NCBI GenBank assembly: GCA_030950085.1
Contig: JAUZRW010000109.1
Location: 1 to 55,344, forward strand
Length of the DNA stretch: 55,344 nt
Reading direction: 5' to 3'
From: Anaerolineae bacterium
GTDB taxonomy: Bacteria; Chloroflexota; Anaerolineae; Aggregatilineales; Phototrophicaceae
In this document: one piece after another, positions 8,233-16,799 of the stretch
Numbering within the stretch: position 1 is the stretch's first letter
How the letters are laid out: each line of letters begins with the position of its first letter
Position numbers and translations under genes: made by a program
The notes under the pieces: generated by a model
Told to the model about the DNA's origin: nothing
Database searches by the model: none
Seen by the model: the letters and a program-made list of their open reading frames with translations, nothing else

Positions 8233-10164
8233 ATGCCTGAAACCACACAATTCGGCGGAATGAATGATGCCAGTCAGAATGATGGGTCATTACAAGCCAA
8301 CACAATACTTTTAGCTCGCTACAAAATCGAAGGACAATTGGGTGGCGGCGGTCAAGGGGCTGTTTACCAAGCCCGTGACTTAAACTTCCCTGATGCACGT
8401 CGCCTTGTTGCCATTAAGGAAATGAACGTCACCTCGCCAGACCCAACGCTACGCGCTGACACGATGAAAGTTTTTCAGCGCGAAGCTAACATTCTTGCAA
8501 CATTAGGACATCCAGCCATCCCTAAAATTTATGACTTCTTCGACCAAAACGAGAGAGCCTATCTCGTGATGGAGTATATTAATGGGCGTGACCTTGAGGC
8601 AATTTTGGTCAAGACGAAATCACTCCCCTTAGAAAAAATCATCGAATGGGGAATTGATTTATGCGATGTGCTGGCGTATCTGCATAATCATCAACCCGAA
8701 CCGATTATCTTCCGCGATATGAAGCCTGCCAATATCATGATTGACAGTTTGGGTAAAGTTCGGTTAATTGACTTTGGTATCGCCAAAATTTTTGTGAGTG
8801 GTTTGCCACAAACAATGATTGGTACGGAGGGTTATAGTGCGCCAGAGCAATATAAGGGGAAAGCTAACCCATTAAGCGATATTTATAGTCTTGGTGCAAC
8901 ATTACATCATGTCATCACACGGTCTGACCCGCGCCTCCAGCCGCCGTTTAGCTTTTCAGAGCGTCCAATAACAGAACACAATCCTGATGCAAGCCCCGAA
9001 CTTGCTGCGATTATTGAAAAAATGCTTGAATTTGACCCTGAAAATCGCTATCAAAATTGTGCAGAAGTCAAAGAAGCACTACTTGCCGTGCGATATGGGA
9101 ATACTCAGAACAATGCAGTTGTTCCTCTAAACAGCAGTGGTGCAAATGGGGATGCTTCTAGTGAAGAGAGCGACTTTGGAGGTGCAGTAGGTCTTGAACC
9201 ACGTTGGACATTCAATGTAGAAGATGAAATTCGCAGTAGTCCTGTCGCATATCGCAATATAATATTTGTAGGGTCATACGATACCAATATTTGGGCTTTC
9301 AATATGGAAGATGGCTCCTTTCTATGGAAGAAAGCGAGTGATGGTGGCATTGCATCAGCCCCTGTTGTCGATGCTGAATACAAGCAGGTCATGTGCGGCT
9401 CAGAAGATTACACCTATTCTGCACGCGACATGCGCGACGGACGTTTGAACTGGACTTATACGACTGGCGGTAAGGTTCGTGGCACAGGGCGCTTGGCGCA
9501 TGGGCATGTATTTTTTGGCAGTGATGATGGCAAGCTCTATGCCCTAATTGCCAATAATGGTCGCTACTTATGGGACTATCCTGCGGAGACAGCTATTCGC
9601 AGCACACCATTTGTCACCAATGACCGTATTATCTTCGGTACTGAAGCCGGTGAAGTGGTTGCCTTAGAACTTAACGGCACACGCAAATGGGGATTTCGTA
9701 CTCGACGGGCGGTCTCATCATCACCGATTGTTGACCACGACAATATCTGCTATGTTGGTTCAATGGATGGCTTTATCTATGCGATTGACGCAGATAATGG
9801 CTACAGCCAATGGCGACAAAGAACAGGTGGGCCCATTATTTCGTCGCCCGAATTAGCAGGTGGTTTTGTTTACATCGGCTCAACTGATGGTAAACTATAC
9901 TGTATTAACGCTACTAGCGGTAAAGAACGCTGGACTTTTGATACTGGAAAGCCCATCGTGTCATCTCCACGTATTTTTGAAGGTATTGTATATTTTGGTG
10001 GCACGGATAAAAAACTCTATGCGGTTGATGCTCGCACAGGTAAAGAAGTGTGGTCATTTGAGGCAGGTGGTGAAATTACCTCAACACCTTTTGTCAATGA
10101 CCACTTTATCATTTTTGGGGCGCTTGACCGCACTTTATATGCGCTACCGCTGATTTCACATTAA
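8233..10164 (+). CDS. Ser/Thr protein kinase with C-terminal PQQ-type beta-propeller
   Basis: 643 residues from ATG 8233 (AGGAAG 10 bases upstream; a GTG at 8224 has no usable spacing). The kinase domain covers about 28-285: Gly loop LGGGGQGAVY (36-45), Lys 62, Glu 84, catalytic loop FRDMKPAN (160-167; Phe replaces the first His of HRD), DFG 180-182, and the activation-segment GTEGYSAPEQ. After a 40-residue Ser/Gly linker come about eight PQQ-enzyme-like repeats (WTF...SSP...VYVGS...YAVDA...GK) filling 325-640. No membrane helix separates the two halves, so the protein should be cytoplasmic. The propeller probably binds a partner or ligand. First gene of a six-gene run with a PP2C phosphatase and an FHA protein. 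Confidence 0.93.
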   Translation: MPETTQFGGMNDASQNDGSLQANTILLARYKIEGQLGGGGQGAVYQARDLNFPDARRLVAIKEMNVTSPDPTLRADTMKVFQREANILATLGHPAIPKIYDFFDQNERAYLVMEYINGRDLEAILVKTKSLPLEKIIEWGIDLCDVLAYLHNHQPEPIIFRDMKPANIMIDSLGKVRLIDFGIAKIFVSGLPQTMIGTEGYSAPEQYKGKANPLSDIYSLGATLHHVITRSDPRLQPPFSFSERPITEHNPDASPELAAIIEKMLEFDPENRYQNCAEVKEALLAVRYGNTQNNAVVPLNSSGANGDASSEESDFGGAVGLEPRWTFNVEDEIRSSPVAYRNIIFVGSYDTNIWAFNMEDGSFLWKKASDGGIASAPVVDAEYKQVMCGSEDYTYSARDMRDGRLNWTYTTGGKVRGTGRLAHGHVFFGSDDGKLYALIANNGRYLWDYPAETAIRSTPFVTNDRIIFGTEAGEVVALELNGTRKWGFRTRRAVSSSPIVDHDNICYVGSMDGFIYAIDADNGYSQWRQRTGGPIISSPELAGGFVYIGSTDGKLYCINATSGKERWTFDTGKPIVSSPRIFEGIVYFGGTDKKLYAVDARTGKEVWSFEAGGEITSTPFVNDHFIIFGALDRTLYALPLISH

Positions 10165-10185
10165 TCATTTGGAACGGATTTTACT

Positions 10186-11322
10186 ATGGACTTTTTCCGC
10201 CGGATTTTTAACAACCCTGATGACCCTTCCCAAGCAAGCAAAGAGGAAGCAACAGGGGTAATGACCAACAAAGTAGTATCTGCCACAAAGCCTGAACCTG
10301 CTATAGACCCCAGTGAAAAAGTCACTGATGAATTGGAGAATACTCCAAAGTCAGAAAATGATGTTGATGACCTTGCAACAGGTGAGTTTCGCGCTGAGGA
10401 TACTGAGATACCTGATACTTTGCCAGAACGCAGCATGTTTCCTCTTGATGCGGCGCAAGCGGAGAGTTTAGCCCCTAGTCAAAGTGCAAATCCGATGGGA
10501 GTCACGCGCCCGCTACCTCAAGAACCTGTATTGGAGGCTCAATCAGGACATTTAATTTTTGGGCAAAAATCAGATGTGGGAATGGTTCGCAGCAATAATC
10601 AAGATTCGGCAATGTCCATTTATTTTACCAGTGACACAGTAGATGAAAAACCAGATTTTGGGATTTTTATCGTTGCTGATGGGATGGGTGGGCATAGTGA
10701 GGGCGAAAAAGCATCCGCAATTACAGCAAGAACTATCATGGAAGATATACTCAAAGCAGTCTACATGCCTTTGCTCCAAGGAGCAGAAATGGATGCAGAC
10801 CGTCCGACTGTTACGGAAGCTCTCAATGATGCGATTAAACACGCAAATGAGGAAGTTCGTATGCAAGTTCAAGATGGCGGAACTACCATCACGGCTGTCG
10901 TTGTGCTTGGCGACCAAGCCTATCTCGGCCATGTGGGTGATAGTCGTGCTTACCTAATTTCAGCGAGTAACGAAGTCGAACAACTCACCCGTGACCACTC
11001 GGTTGTGCAACGTCTGATTGAACTTGGGCAATTGACACCTGAAGAAGCCGAAACACATGACCAACGGAATGTGTTATATCGGGCGATTGGACAAAGTGAA
11101 GAAGTCGATATCGACATTTTGCGCCGGCGGTTGCCACTGAACTCTTATATCTTACTCTGTAGCGATGGGCTATGGGGAATGATGACAAAAGACGATATAC
11201 GTGATATTGTCTCTGATTCCTTAAGCCCACAAGAAGCCTGTGACAAACTAATATCACTTGCGAATACCAATGGCGGAACTGACAATGTTACTGCTGTTTT
11301 GCTCAAAATGCCGGGGAATTAA
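10186..11322 (+). CDS. PP2C-family Ser/Thr protein phosphatase with long N-terminal extension
   Basis: 378 residues. Residues 1-120 are a low-complexity acidic, Ser/Thr/Pro-containing tail. The PP2C domain starts near 125. Metal-binding signatures are VRSNNQD (Asp 140), VADGMGGH (Asp 165), CSDGLWG (Asp 327) and GGTDN (Asp 366), with GHVGDSRAYL in between, so the manganese/magnesium centre is intact. The enzyme should dephosphorylate targets of the kinase encoded 21 bases upstream. The Thr-rich tail could itself be a kinase target or FHA-binding site; that is inference. Confidence 0.93.
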   Translation: MDFFRRIFNNPDDPSQASKEEATGVMTNKVVSATKPEPAIDPSEKVTDELENTPKSENDVDDLATGEFRAEDTEIPDTLPERSMFPLDAAQAESLAPSQSANPMGVTRPLPQEPVLEAQSGHLIFGQKSDVGMVRSNNQDSAMSIYFTSDTVDEKPDFGIFIVADGMGGHSEGEKASAITARTIMEDILKAVYMPLLQGAEMDADRPTVTEALNDAIKHANEEVRMQVQDGGTTITAVVVLGDQAYLGHVGDSRAYLISASNEVEQLTRDHSVVQRLIELGQLTPEEAETHDQRNVLYRAIGQSEEVDIDILRRRLPLNSYILLCSDGLWGMMTKDDIRDIVSDSLSPQEACDKLISLANTNGGTDNVTAVLLKMPGN

Positions 11323-11337
11323 CCTAAAGAATTAATC

Positions 11338-12900
11338 ATGACAAACACCTTGAATCCATACATCCTATTAGGTATCGCATCATCTGCAACGATTGATGAT
11401 ATTCATCGTGCATACAACAATTTAGTACAGCGTATCCAACCCAATACGAATCAATACTCTGCGACAGCACAAGAACAGTTGGAAACGATTACGCAAGCAT
11501 ACAATTTGCTTGTGAGTCCAACACAGCGCCGAAAATATGACACGCAGTCGACATCAACTGATGATGGTAAAAGTGACTTGTCTTTTTCGATGCGAGTTAC
11601 ACCGAGCAAACGTGCGATTATTCCTTTACCAGAAGACCAGATAATCTATTTGTTAGCCGATATAATTGCATCACCTGCAGCACGGAAATTAGAAGAGCGT
11701 GAAGCCCACCTCAACCTCACGCTGGTCATTGACCATAGCAAATCTATGGAAGACGAAAATCGCATGAGCAAGGTTAAGGCGGCAGCACAAACCATCATCA
11801 CAGAATTATCAAGTGATGATGTCATTTCTATCGTTGCCTTTAATGATTGGTCATCAGTTATCATTGAGGCGACGCATGTGCAAGATAAAATGTCGATGCG
11901 TGGTCGTGTGAGTATGATAAAACCTAAAGGTGGCACCGAAATTTACAAAGGTCTAGCAGAGGGTGTCAAGCAGAATCGCAAGTACCTCAAACCATCTATG
12001 ATTAATCATATTATTCTATTGACGGATGGTCGCACCTTTGGCGATGAAGAGCAATGCCTTGACCTTGCGCGACAGGCAGTATCAGATGGTATTACTATCA
12101 GTGCAATGGGGCTTGGCAGTGATTGGAATGATAGATTCCTTGATGAATTGGCTTCCGTTACAGGTGGTACATCTATGTACGTTAAAAGTGTGGCAGATGT
12201 CCCAATATTCTTGAATAGACAAATACGGAGTTTGTCGAACGCATTTGCAGAACGAATGCAGTTATCAGTCATTCCCGAATCCGGTGTCAATCTTGAAATG
12301 GCTTTCCAACTATCGCCGAGTCCGCAACCATTGACTCATGAAAATGGCATTATACGCCTGACGAGTTTACAACCAAAGCGCCCTATTTCAGTATTGCTGC
12401 AATTCCAACTTCCGGCACAACTGGCTGAAGGCACGACATCAGTTGCACGCCTCGTCTCAACAGGGGTGATTATGACACGCAATGCCCTTAAACACGTAGC
12501 CGTTGGCGAATTAGAAGTCGAAATTAGCAAGAATCCAAAACAGACAGAGGGTCCTCCAGCATCCATTATTGATGCACTCAGCAAATTAACATTGTATCAA
12601 ATTCAGGAAAAAGCACAGTTAGCACTAGAAAATGGCGATATTACAAAAGCAACACAGCAACTCCAGTTCTTAGGCACACGCTTGATTGATATGGGCGAAG
12701 TTGAATTGGGTCGCCAAGCTCTCGCAGAAGCCCAGCATATTGCATCAACACGGGCATTCTCCAGTGAGGCAAGCGGTAAAACAATCAAGTATTCTACCCG
12801 TGCCTTGATAGAACCGGGAGGCATGAAGTCTGCAATTACAGCTATGTTTGATAATCATGGCGACAAGCCCACTAATGATGATAACCCTGCGGAAACATAA
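11338..12900 (+). CDS. VWA-domain protein with N-terminal J-like domain
   Basis: 520 residues. Residues 6-68 match a DnaJ J-domain in length and pattern (NPYILLGI, then AYNLLVSPTQRRKYD), but the HPD tripeptide reads QPN (34-36), so Hsp70 stimulation is unlikely. A VWA domain spans about 122-310 with an intact MIDAS DHSKS (Asp 132, Ser 134, Ser 136), KGGTEIYKGL and LLTDGR. The rest is beta-rich, then helical (about 410-480), resembling the post-VWA region of inter-alpha-trypsin-inhibitor/TerY-like proteins. It sits 15 bases after the PP2C gene, so it probably acts as a scaffold or ligand-binding subunit in the same phospho-relay. Confidence 0.85.
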   Translation: MTNTLNPYILLGIASSATIDDIHRAYNNLVQRIQPNTNQYSATAQEQLETITQAYNLLVSPTQRRKYDTQSTSTDDGKSDLSFSMRVTPSKRAIIPLPEDQIIYLLADIIASPAARKLEEREAHLNLTLVIDHSKSMEDENRMSKVKAAAQTIITELSSDDVISIVAFNDWSSVIIEATHVQDKMSMRGRVSMIKPKGGTEIYKGLAEGVKQNRKYLKPSMINHIILLTDGRTFGDEEQCLDLARQAVSDGITISAMGLGSDWNDRFLDELASVTGGTSMYVKSVADVPIFLNRQIRSLSNAFAERMQLSVIPESGVNLEMAFQLSPSPQPLTHENGIIRLTSLQPKRPISVLLQFQLPAQLAEGTTSVARLVSTGVIMTRNALKHVAVGELEVEISKNPKQTEGPPASIIDALSKLTLYQIQEKAQLALENGDITKATQQLQFLGTRLIDMGEVELGRQALAEAQHIASTRAFSSEASGKTIKYSTRALIEPGGMKSAITAMFDNHGDKPTNDDNPAET

Positions 12901-12969
12901 AACAGGGATTCATCATGTGCCGATGGGCGGATTAAGAGCTATAATTAGTAATGGATTATAAGCAATTAC

Positions 12970-13491
12970 TTGAGCAAAAAAATTATGATAACTTGTCCTA
13001 ATTGTAATCATAAGAACCGTGATGGTTTCTTATTTTGTGACAACTGTGGCTATAGCATTACAGATGCTGTAGCTGGTCAAGCAACAATCCCGACGCGCCG
13101 TGTCCCAAGTGACCCTGATGACTCATCAGCAAAAGCCACATGGGGTAGTGCGCGTTTCCGCCAAGGTTCAAGTGTCATCCTCCATATTCATGAGGTCGCT
13201 GATCCTGTAACTGTTGAACCAGCACAACGCATCATCTTCGGACGTTCCGATACCAGTAGCACGTATCTACCAGACGTTGATTTTTCCCCGTATGGTGCGT
13301 TGGAAAAAGGTGTCTCGCGCCAACATGCTGCGCTAGAAATCAACGAGGATACGTTAATGCTACTGGATGTAGGAAGTTCAAACGGTACATTCTTAAACGG
13401 ACAACGTCTCCTACCCAACCAACCTCGTGTTCTACGCGATGGTGATGAAGTAAGATTGGGTAAACTCATTACACATATTTATTTTAAGTGA
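12970..13491 (+). CDS. Zinc ribbon-FHA domain protein
   Basis: 173 residues if the TTG at 12970 is used; an ATG at 12985 removes five residues and neither has a strong ribosome site. A four-Cys ribbon sits at the N-terminus (CPNC at 9-12, CDNC at 23-26). A 50-residue linker leads to a C-terminal FHA domain with IIFGRSD, SRQHAALE and DVGSSNGTFLNGQRL, the conserved phosphothreonine-binding residues. FHA domains read Thr phosphorylation, so this is the likely recognition partner of the upstream kinase. A TATAAT at 12940-12945 could give it an extra promoter. Confidence 0.9.
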   Translation: MSKKIMITCPNCNHKNRDGFLFCDNCGYSITDAVAGQATIPTRRVPSDPDDSSAKATWGSARFRQGSSVILHIHEVADPVTVEPAQRIIFGRSDTSSTYLPDVDFSPYGALEKGVSRQHAALEINEDTLMLLDVGSSNGTFLNGQRLLPNQPRVLRDGDEVRLGKLITHIYFK

Positions 13492-13511
13492 CGTAAGGAC
13501 TGTGGAAATTT

Positions 13512-13757
13512 ATGTACACACTCTTGCTCCATATAGCAGATTCACCCGAACCCGTCAAAGCCGAAGTAGACGAATTGCCTGACCCCAGTGCAAGTTTTCT
13601 TGTTATTAAGAACCCTCGTCTACGAAGTGAAAAAGAAATACGTGGGCTTGAAGACGGCGTAACAATGCTCATTTACCCATGGTGGCGCATCAATTATATT
13701 CAGGTGCTACCAAGTGGTGATGACGAATTAGACTTTCCATTACTCTATCGAGATTAG
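13512..13757 (+). CDS. Small conserved-looking hypothetical protein
   Basis: 81 residues, mixed beta/alpha in character, no cysteine and no membrane segment. It contains ASFLVIKNPRLRSEKEI in the middle and an aromatic stretch YPWWRINYIQVLP that looks like a beta-hairpin. I do not recognise the family. It lies 20 bases after the FHA gene and 12 before the response regulator with good codon structure, so it is very likely real and part of the same operon. Confidence 0.7.
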   Translation: MYTLLLHIADSPEPVKAEVDELPDPSASFLVIKNPRLRSEKEIRGLEDGVTMLIYPWWRINYIQVLPSGDDELDFPLLYRD

Positions 13758-13769
13758 AGCCGAGATATT

Positions 13770-14504
13770 ATGTCTACAAAATTACCGAAAACATCTCAAC
13801 GTAGTTTAACCCGTGTGCTTGTGGTTGATGATGAACCGCGTATGATTGGCTTCATCCGTATGAATCTTGAGTTAGAACAAATTCAAGTCTTTGAGGCACA
13901 CAATGGGCTTGAAGCACTTGATACTATCCGCACACAGTTACCGGATATTGTTCTCCTTGACGTGATGATGCCTGAACTTGATGGCTTTGAAACATTGCGA
14001 ATGTTACGTGAGTTCTCTGACATTCCTGTGATTATGCTGACGGCAAAAGCTGATGAGAATGATATTGTTCATGGGTTGGAATTAGGCGCTGATGATTATG
14101 TCACGAAGCCTTTTGGTCCACGTGAACTCTCTAGCCGCATAAAGGCTGTTCTCCGTCGCCACGAATCTAAAACACCCGAAGAGGCTATTCTCAAAATTGA
14201 CGACCATCTCAGTGTTGATTTCAACCAACGCGAAGTCATTGTTGACGGTAAGCGGGTTAAATTACGCCCCACTGAATATCGTCTACTCTACCATCTTATC
14301 GAAAATTCGGGATGGACTGTTCCTCATGACCAAATTTTGGCAAAAGTGTGGGGTTATGAGTATCGTGATGAGGCACATTATGTTCGTTTGTATGTCAATT
14401 ATCTACGCGAGAAAATCGAAGAAGACCCTGCCAATCCGCGTTATATTTTAACAGAGCGTGGTGTGGGCTACCGTTTTATTGATTTTAAACGTAAAACTGC
14501 CTAA
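13770..14504 (+). CDS. OmpR/PhoB-type response regulator
   Basis: 244 residues. The receiver domain (about 15-130) has the acidic pair Asp 20/Asp 21, phospho-acceptor Asp 64 in [11 protein letters not shown], the Thr of MLTAK and Lys of VTKPFGP. A winged-helix DNA-binding domain (about 145-240) follows with [12 protein letters not shown], the recognition-helix segment, and RGVGYRF. It should activate or repress promoters when phosphorylated. No histidine kinase is nearby. Its place at the end of the Ser/Thr kinase/PP2C/FHA run raises the possibility of cross-talk, though it may pair with a distant kinase. A strong terminator follows. Confidence 0.92.
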   Translation: MSTKLPKTSQRSLTRVLVVDDEPRMIGFIRMNLELEQIQVFEAHNGLEALDTIRTQLPDIVLLDVMMPELDGFETLRMLREFSDIPVIMLTAKADENDIVHGLELGADDYVTKPFGPRELSSRIKAVLRRHESKTPEEAILKIDDHLSVDFNQREVIVDGKRVKLRPTEYRLLYHLIENSGWTVPHDQILAKVWGYEYRDEAHYVRLYVNYLREKIEEDPANPRYILTERGVGYRFIDFKRKTA

Positions 14505-14528
14505 TAATTGCAACAAAGCGCACAATAT

Positions 14529-14562
14529 AGGGGTGTGGCAGCAATCTCACACCTCTTTTTAA
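14529..14562 (+). terminator. Rho-independent terminator after the response regulator
   Basis: AGGGGTGTG (14529-14537) pairs with CACACCTCT (14548-14556; one G-T pair), 10-base loop, followed by a T-run. It closes the signalling operon. Confidence 0.85.
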
Positions 14563-14569
14563 TTGGGCG

Positions 14570-14890
14570 TTAATGGGCAAAAAAGCCGAAATCCACATAA
14601 TAACAATCATAATCTGCTATCTCAGTTTCGCAATCAACTTTTCCTGCTTCCTTGAAAATAAAGACCCCTTTGTTATGACGCTTCATCTTTTTCTTGAGGG
14701 TACTCCACTGTGACTTTGATGGTGCTGTGTTATCGCCTTGTAACACAAAATATGTTGATTTGAAGATAATGCGATAATGACCATCATCGTATTCTTGTAA
14801 TCGAAGAAAATTGCCTGTGAAAACACCTTTCACATAAGGCAATACCAAATACTGCGGACGTTTTTCAAATTCTGGCAAATCGTAATCCAT
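14570..14890 (-). CDS. Hypothetical small cytoplasmic protein
   Basis: 106 residues, ATG preceded by GGAG at five bases. Rich in aromatic and charged residues (QYLVLPYVKGVFTGN, then DYDCYYVDFGFF), with predicted beta-strands and a basic helix LKKKMKRHNKG. No membrane segment or known motif. It is convergent with the response regulator, and I do not recognise the family. The start signal and composition support a real gene. Confidence 0.6.
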   Translation of the reverse strand: MDYDLPEFEKRPQYLVLPYVKGVFTGNFLRLQEYDDGHYRIIFKSTYFVLQGDNTAPSKSQWSTLKKKMKRHNKGVFIFKEAGKVDCETEIADYDCYYVDFGFFAH

Positions 14891-14979
14891 TTTTGCTCCA
14901 TTATGCTATCGCTATTGATTTTCCGATGTTCTAGCAGTAATTTACAGACAATTTCCATTAGGATGATATATCAGTATCT

Positions 14980-16644
14980 ATGACCCAATCCAAAAAAACG
15001 AAGCAACGCTCTTGGCAACCTACCCTGATTAACGTTTTACTCCTGACAGCGTTGATTATTGTCGCTATTCATGTCGTGATATATATTGCCTTCGGAATTG
15101 CATTGATTCCATTTCCCTTTGATTATGACCAAGCCGAAGGGTTTGAACTCAATAATGCTATTCTACTATCACAGGGAGATTGTCCCTATTGTAATAATAA
15201 TGACTTTCCATTTTATGCGAGTGGTTATGCCCCATTTTTCCATATTTTGATGATTCCCTTTGTCTGGTTATTTGGTGCGGCTTACTGGTATGGGCGCTTC
15301 ATTATTTTTATTGCCACGTTTGTCACAGCAGCCGCCATCGCCTACACAATCAAACGAGATGAGAATCGGCTATGGGTTGGTTTGCTGCTCGGCGGAGGTT
15401 TTCTGGCATCGAATTATATTTATCATATTGGACCCTTACTCCGTCAACATTTGCTGATGGTCATGTTTGAAACGCTTGCCATTGTGATTATTGCTCCGGC
15501 GTTCGATTTGCAAGGCTTCAAGCGTCACAAACGCTTGTTTATTGCCTTTGCCCTATTACTATTGGCGGGATATACCAAGCAACTTGCGATATCAACCTGT
15601 TTCGCTATCGGTTTGTGGGGGCTTATCCGTAATCCACGCACAACTATCATTTATAGCGTTGGGCTCGGTATTGTTGCCGCCCTCATTTTTATAGGGGCTA
15701 TGCTTGTCACTGATGGGCATTGGTGGGTCAATATCATCACATCCAATCAGAATGAATACATTACACAGCAATTTGTTGGATTAATGCGCCAATTTATCAC
15801 CTTGCATTGGACTCTGCTTATAATGGCATTCCTGATGGTCTTGTACGAGACCTATTTTGACCGCCTATCTGTCTATAGTGTATGGTTCATTGTATCATTC
15901 GCTAGCACGATTGGCACAGGGAAATGGGGGGCTGGCGATAGTTATTTCGCTACAACCCTTGTTGCTGCTTGTTTGTTATCGGGACTTTTTATAGCCCGTA
16001 GCTTCAATCAGACATGGCATTTTCCTAAAACATACTTATCTCATTTGACCAAACTTCGTATACCCACAAGCATTGTGACAGGATTCGGACTCATTCTGGT
16101 GATTATTTATGGCGCGACTGTCATCAAATTCCCAACTTCTGGCACGGTTTTTGGCACAATTGCCGACACATTCAACATTGAACCCAAACTCGGACATCGC
16201 TACCCGTTTTATGATAACGCCGATTGGACTGTCGGTTATGCTGTAACAGGTCACTTCCCCTCAGAACAAGATGTTGAAAATGGTTGGCGGATTGTGGCGC
16301 GAGTACGACAAGCCGAGGGTTTGGTGATGTCTGAAGATGCCGGATTTAGTATTCAAGCAGGGCGTGAAGTCATCACCAATGCTGTGCAATTACGCAATTT
16401 GTGGGAAATTGACCCGACAGGCGAACTTGGCATCTATGACCCCTCTAACTTGCTACAGATGATTGAAAATCAGACATTTGGACTCATCATCCGACGTGGA
16501 GACTTTTTCCCGATTCCAGTTTTGCTTGCTATTGATACTTACTATGAACTCGATGAAACAATCCCGATGAATGGTTTTGATTATCAGTTATGGATACCTA
16601 AAAGCCCCTTTCTGGGCTTCATCGCGCCTCGTACAAATTGGTAA
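14980..16644 (+). CDS. Polytopic membrane glycosyltransferase-like protein (GT39/ArnT-like, GT-C fold)
   Basis: 554 residues. The first helix (about 15-40) is followed by a periplasmic loop with the acidic motif PFDYDQAEGFELNNA, the position where GT-C enzymes hold their catalytic Asp/Glu. There are about ten membrane helices to residue 385, then a soluble extracellular tail of 170 residues. GT-C enzymes transfer sugars from polyprenyl-phosphate donors outside the membrane. Transcribed alone. A TTTACA at 14941 may be a -35 box. Donor and acceptor are unknown. Confidence 0.75.
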   Translation: MTQSKKTKQRSWQPTLINVLLLTALIIVAIHVVIYIAFGIALIPFPFDYDQAEGFELNNAILLSQGDCPYCNNNDFPFYASGYAPFFHILMIPFVWLFGAAYWYGRFIIFIATFVTAAAIAYTIKRDENRLWVGLLLGGGFLASNYIYHIGPLLRQHLLMVMFETLAIVIIAPAFDLQGFKRHKRLFIAFALLLLAGYTKQLAISTCFAIGLWGLIRNPRTTIIYSVGLGIVAALIFIGAMLVTDGHWWVNIITSNQNEYITQQFVGLMRQFITLHWTLLIMAFLMVLYETYFDRLSVYSVWFIVSFASTIGTGKWGAGDSYFATTLVAACLLSGLFIARSFNQTWHFPKTYLSHLTKLRIPTSIVTGFGLILVIIYGATVIKFPTSGTVFGTIADTFNIEPKLGHRYPFYDNADWTVGYAVTGHFPSEQDVENGWRIVARVRQAEGLVMSEDAGFSIQAGREVITNAVQLRNLWEIDPTGELGIYDPSNLLQMIENQTFGLIIRRGDFFPIPVLLAIDTYYELDETIPMNGFDYQLWIPKSPFLGFIAPRTNW

Positions 16645-16682
16645 AGTAGGTTCATCAACGATTCTTTGTCAAACAAGATAGC

Positions 16683-16702
16683 GCCCTCAATTTAATGAGG
16701 GC
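16683..16702. terminator. Hairpin between convergent genes
   Basis: GCCCTCA (16683-16689) pairs perfectly with TGAGGGC (16696-16702) around a six-base AT loop. The T-rich ATTTGGATATTTTG follows on the plus strand. Probably ends the membrane-glycosyltransferase transcript. Confidence 0.5.
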
Positions 16703-16799
16703 ATTTGGATATTTTGCTTTGCTTGTGGGTATACTTTCGATGCTGTTGAGAAATAGGCGAATCCCGTCAATATCCTTCAAAGTCATGCGTTGTCATGCG

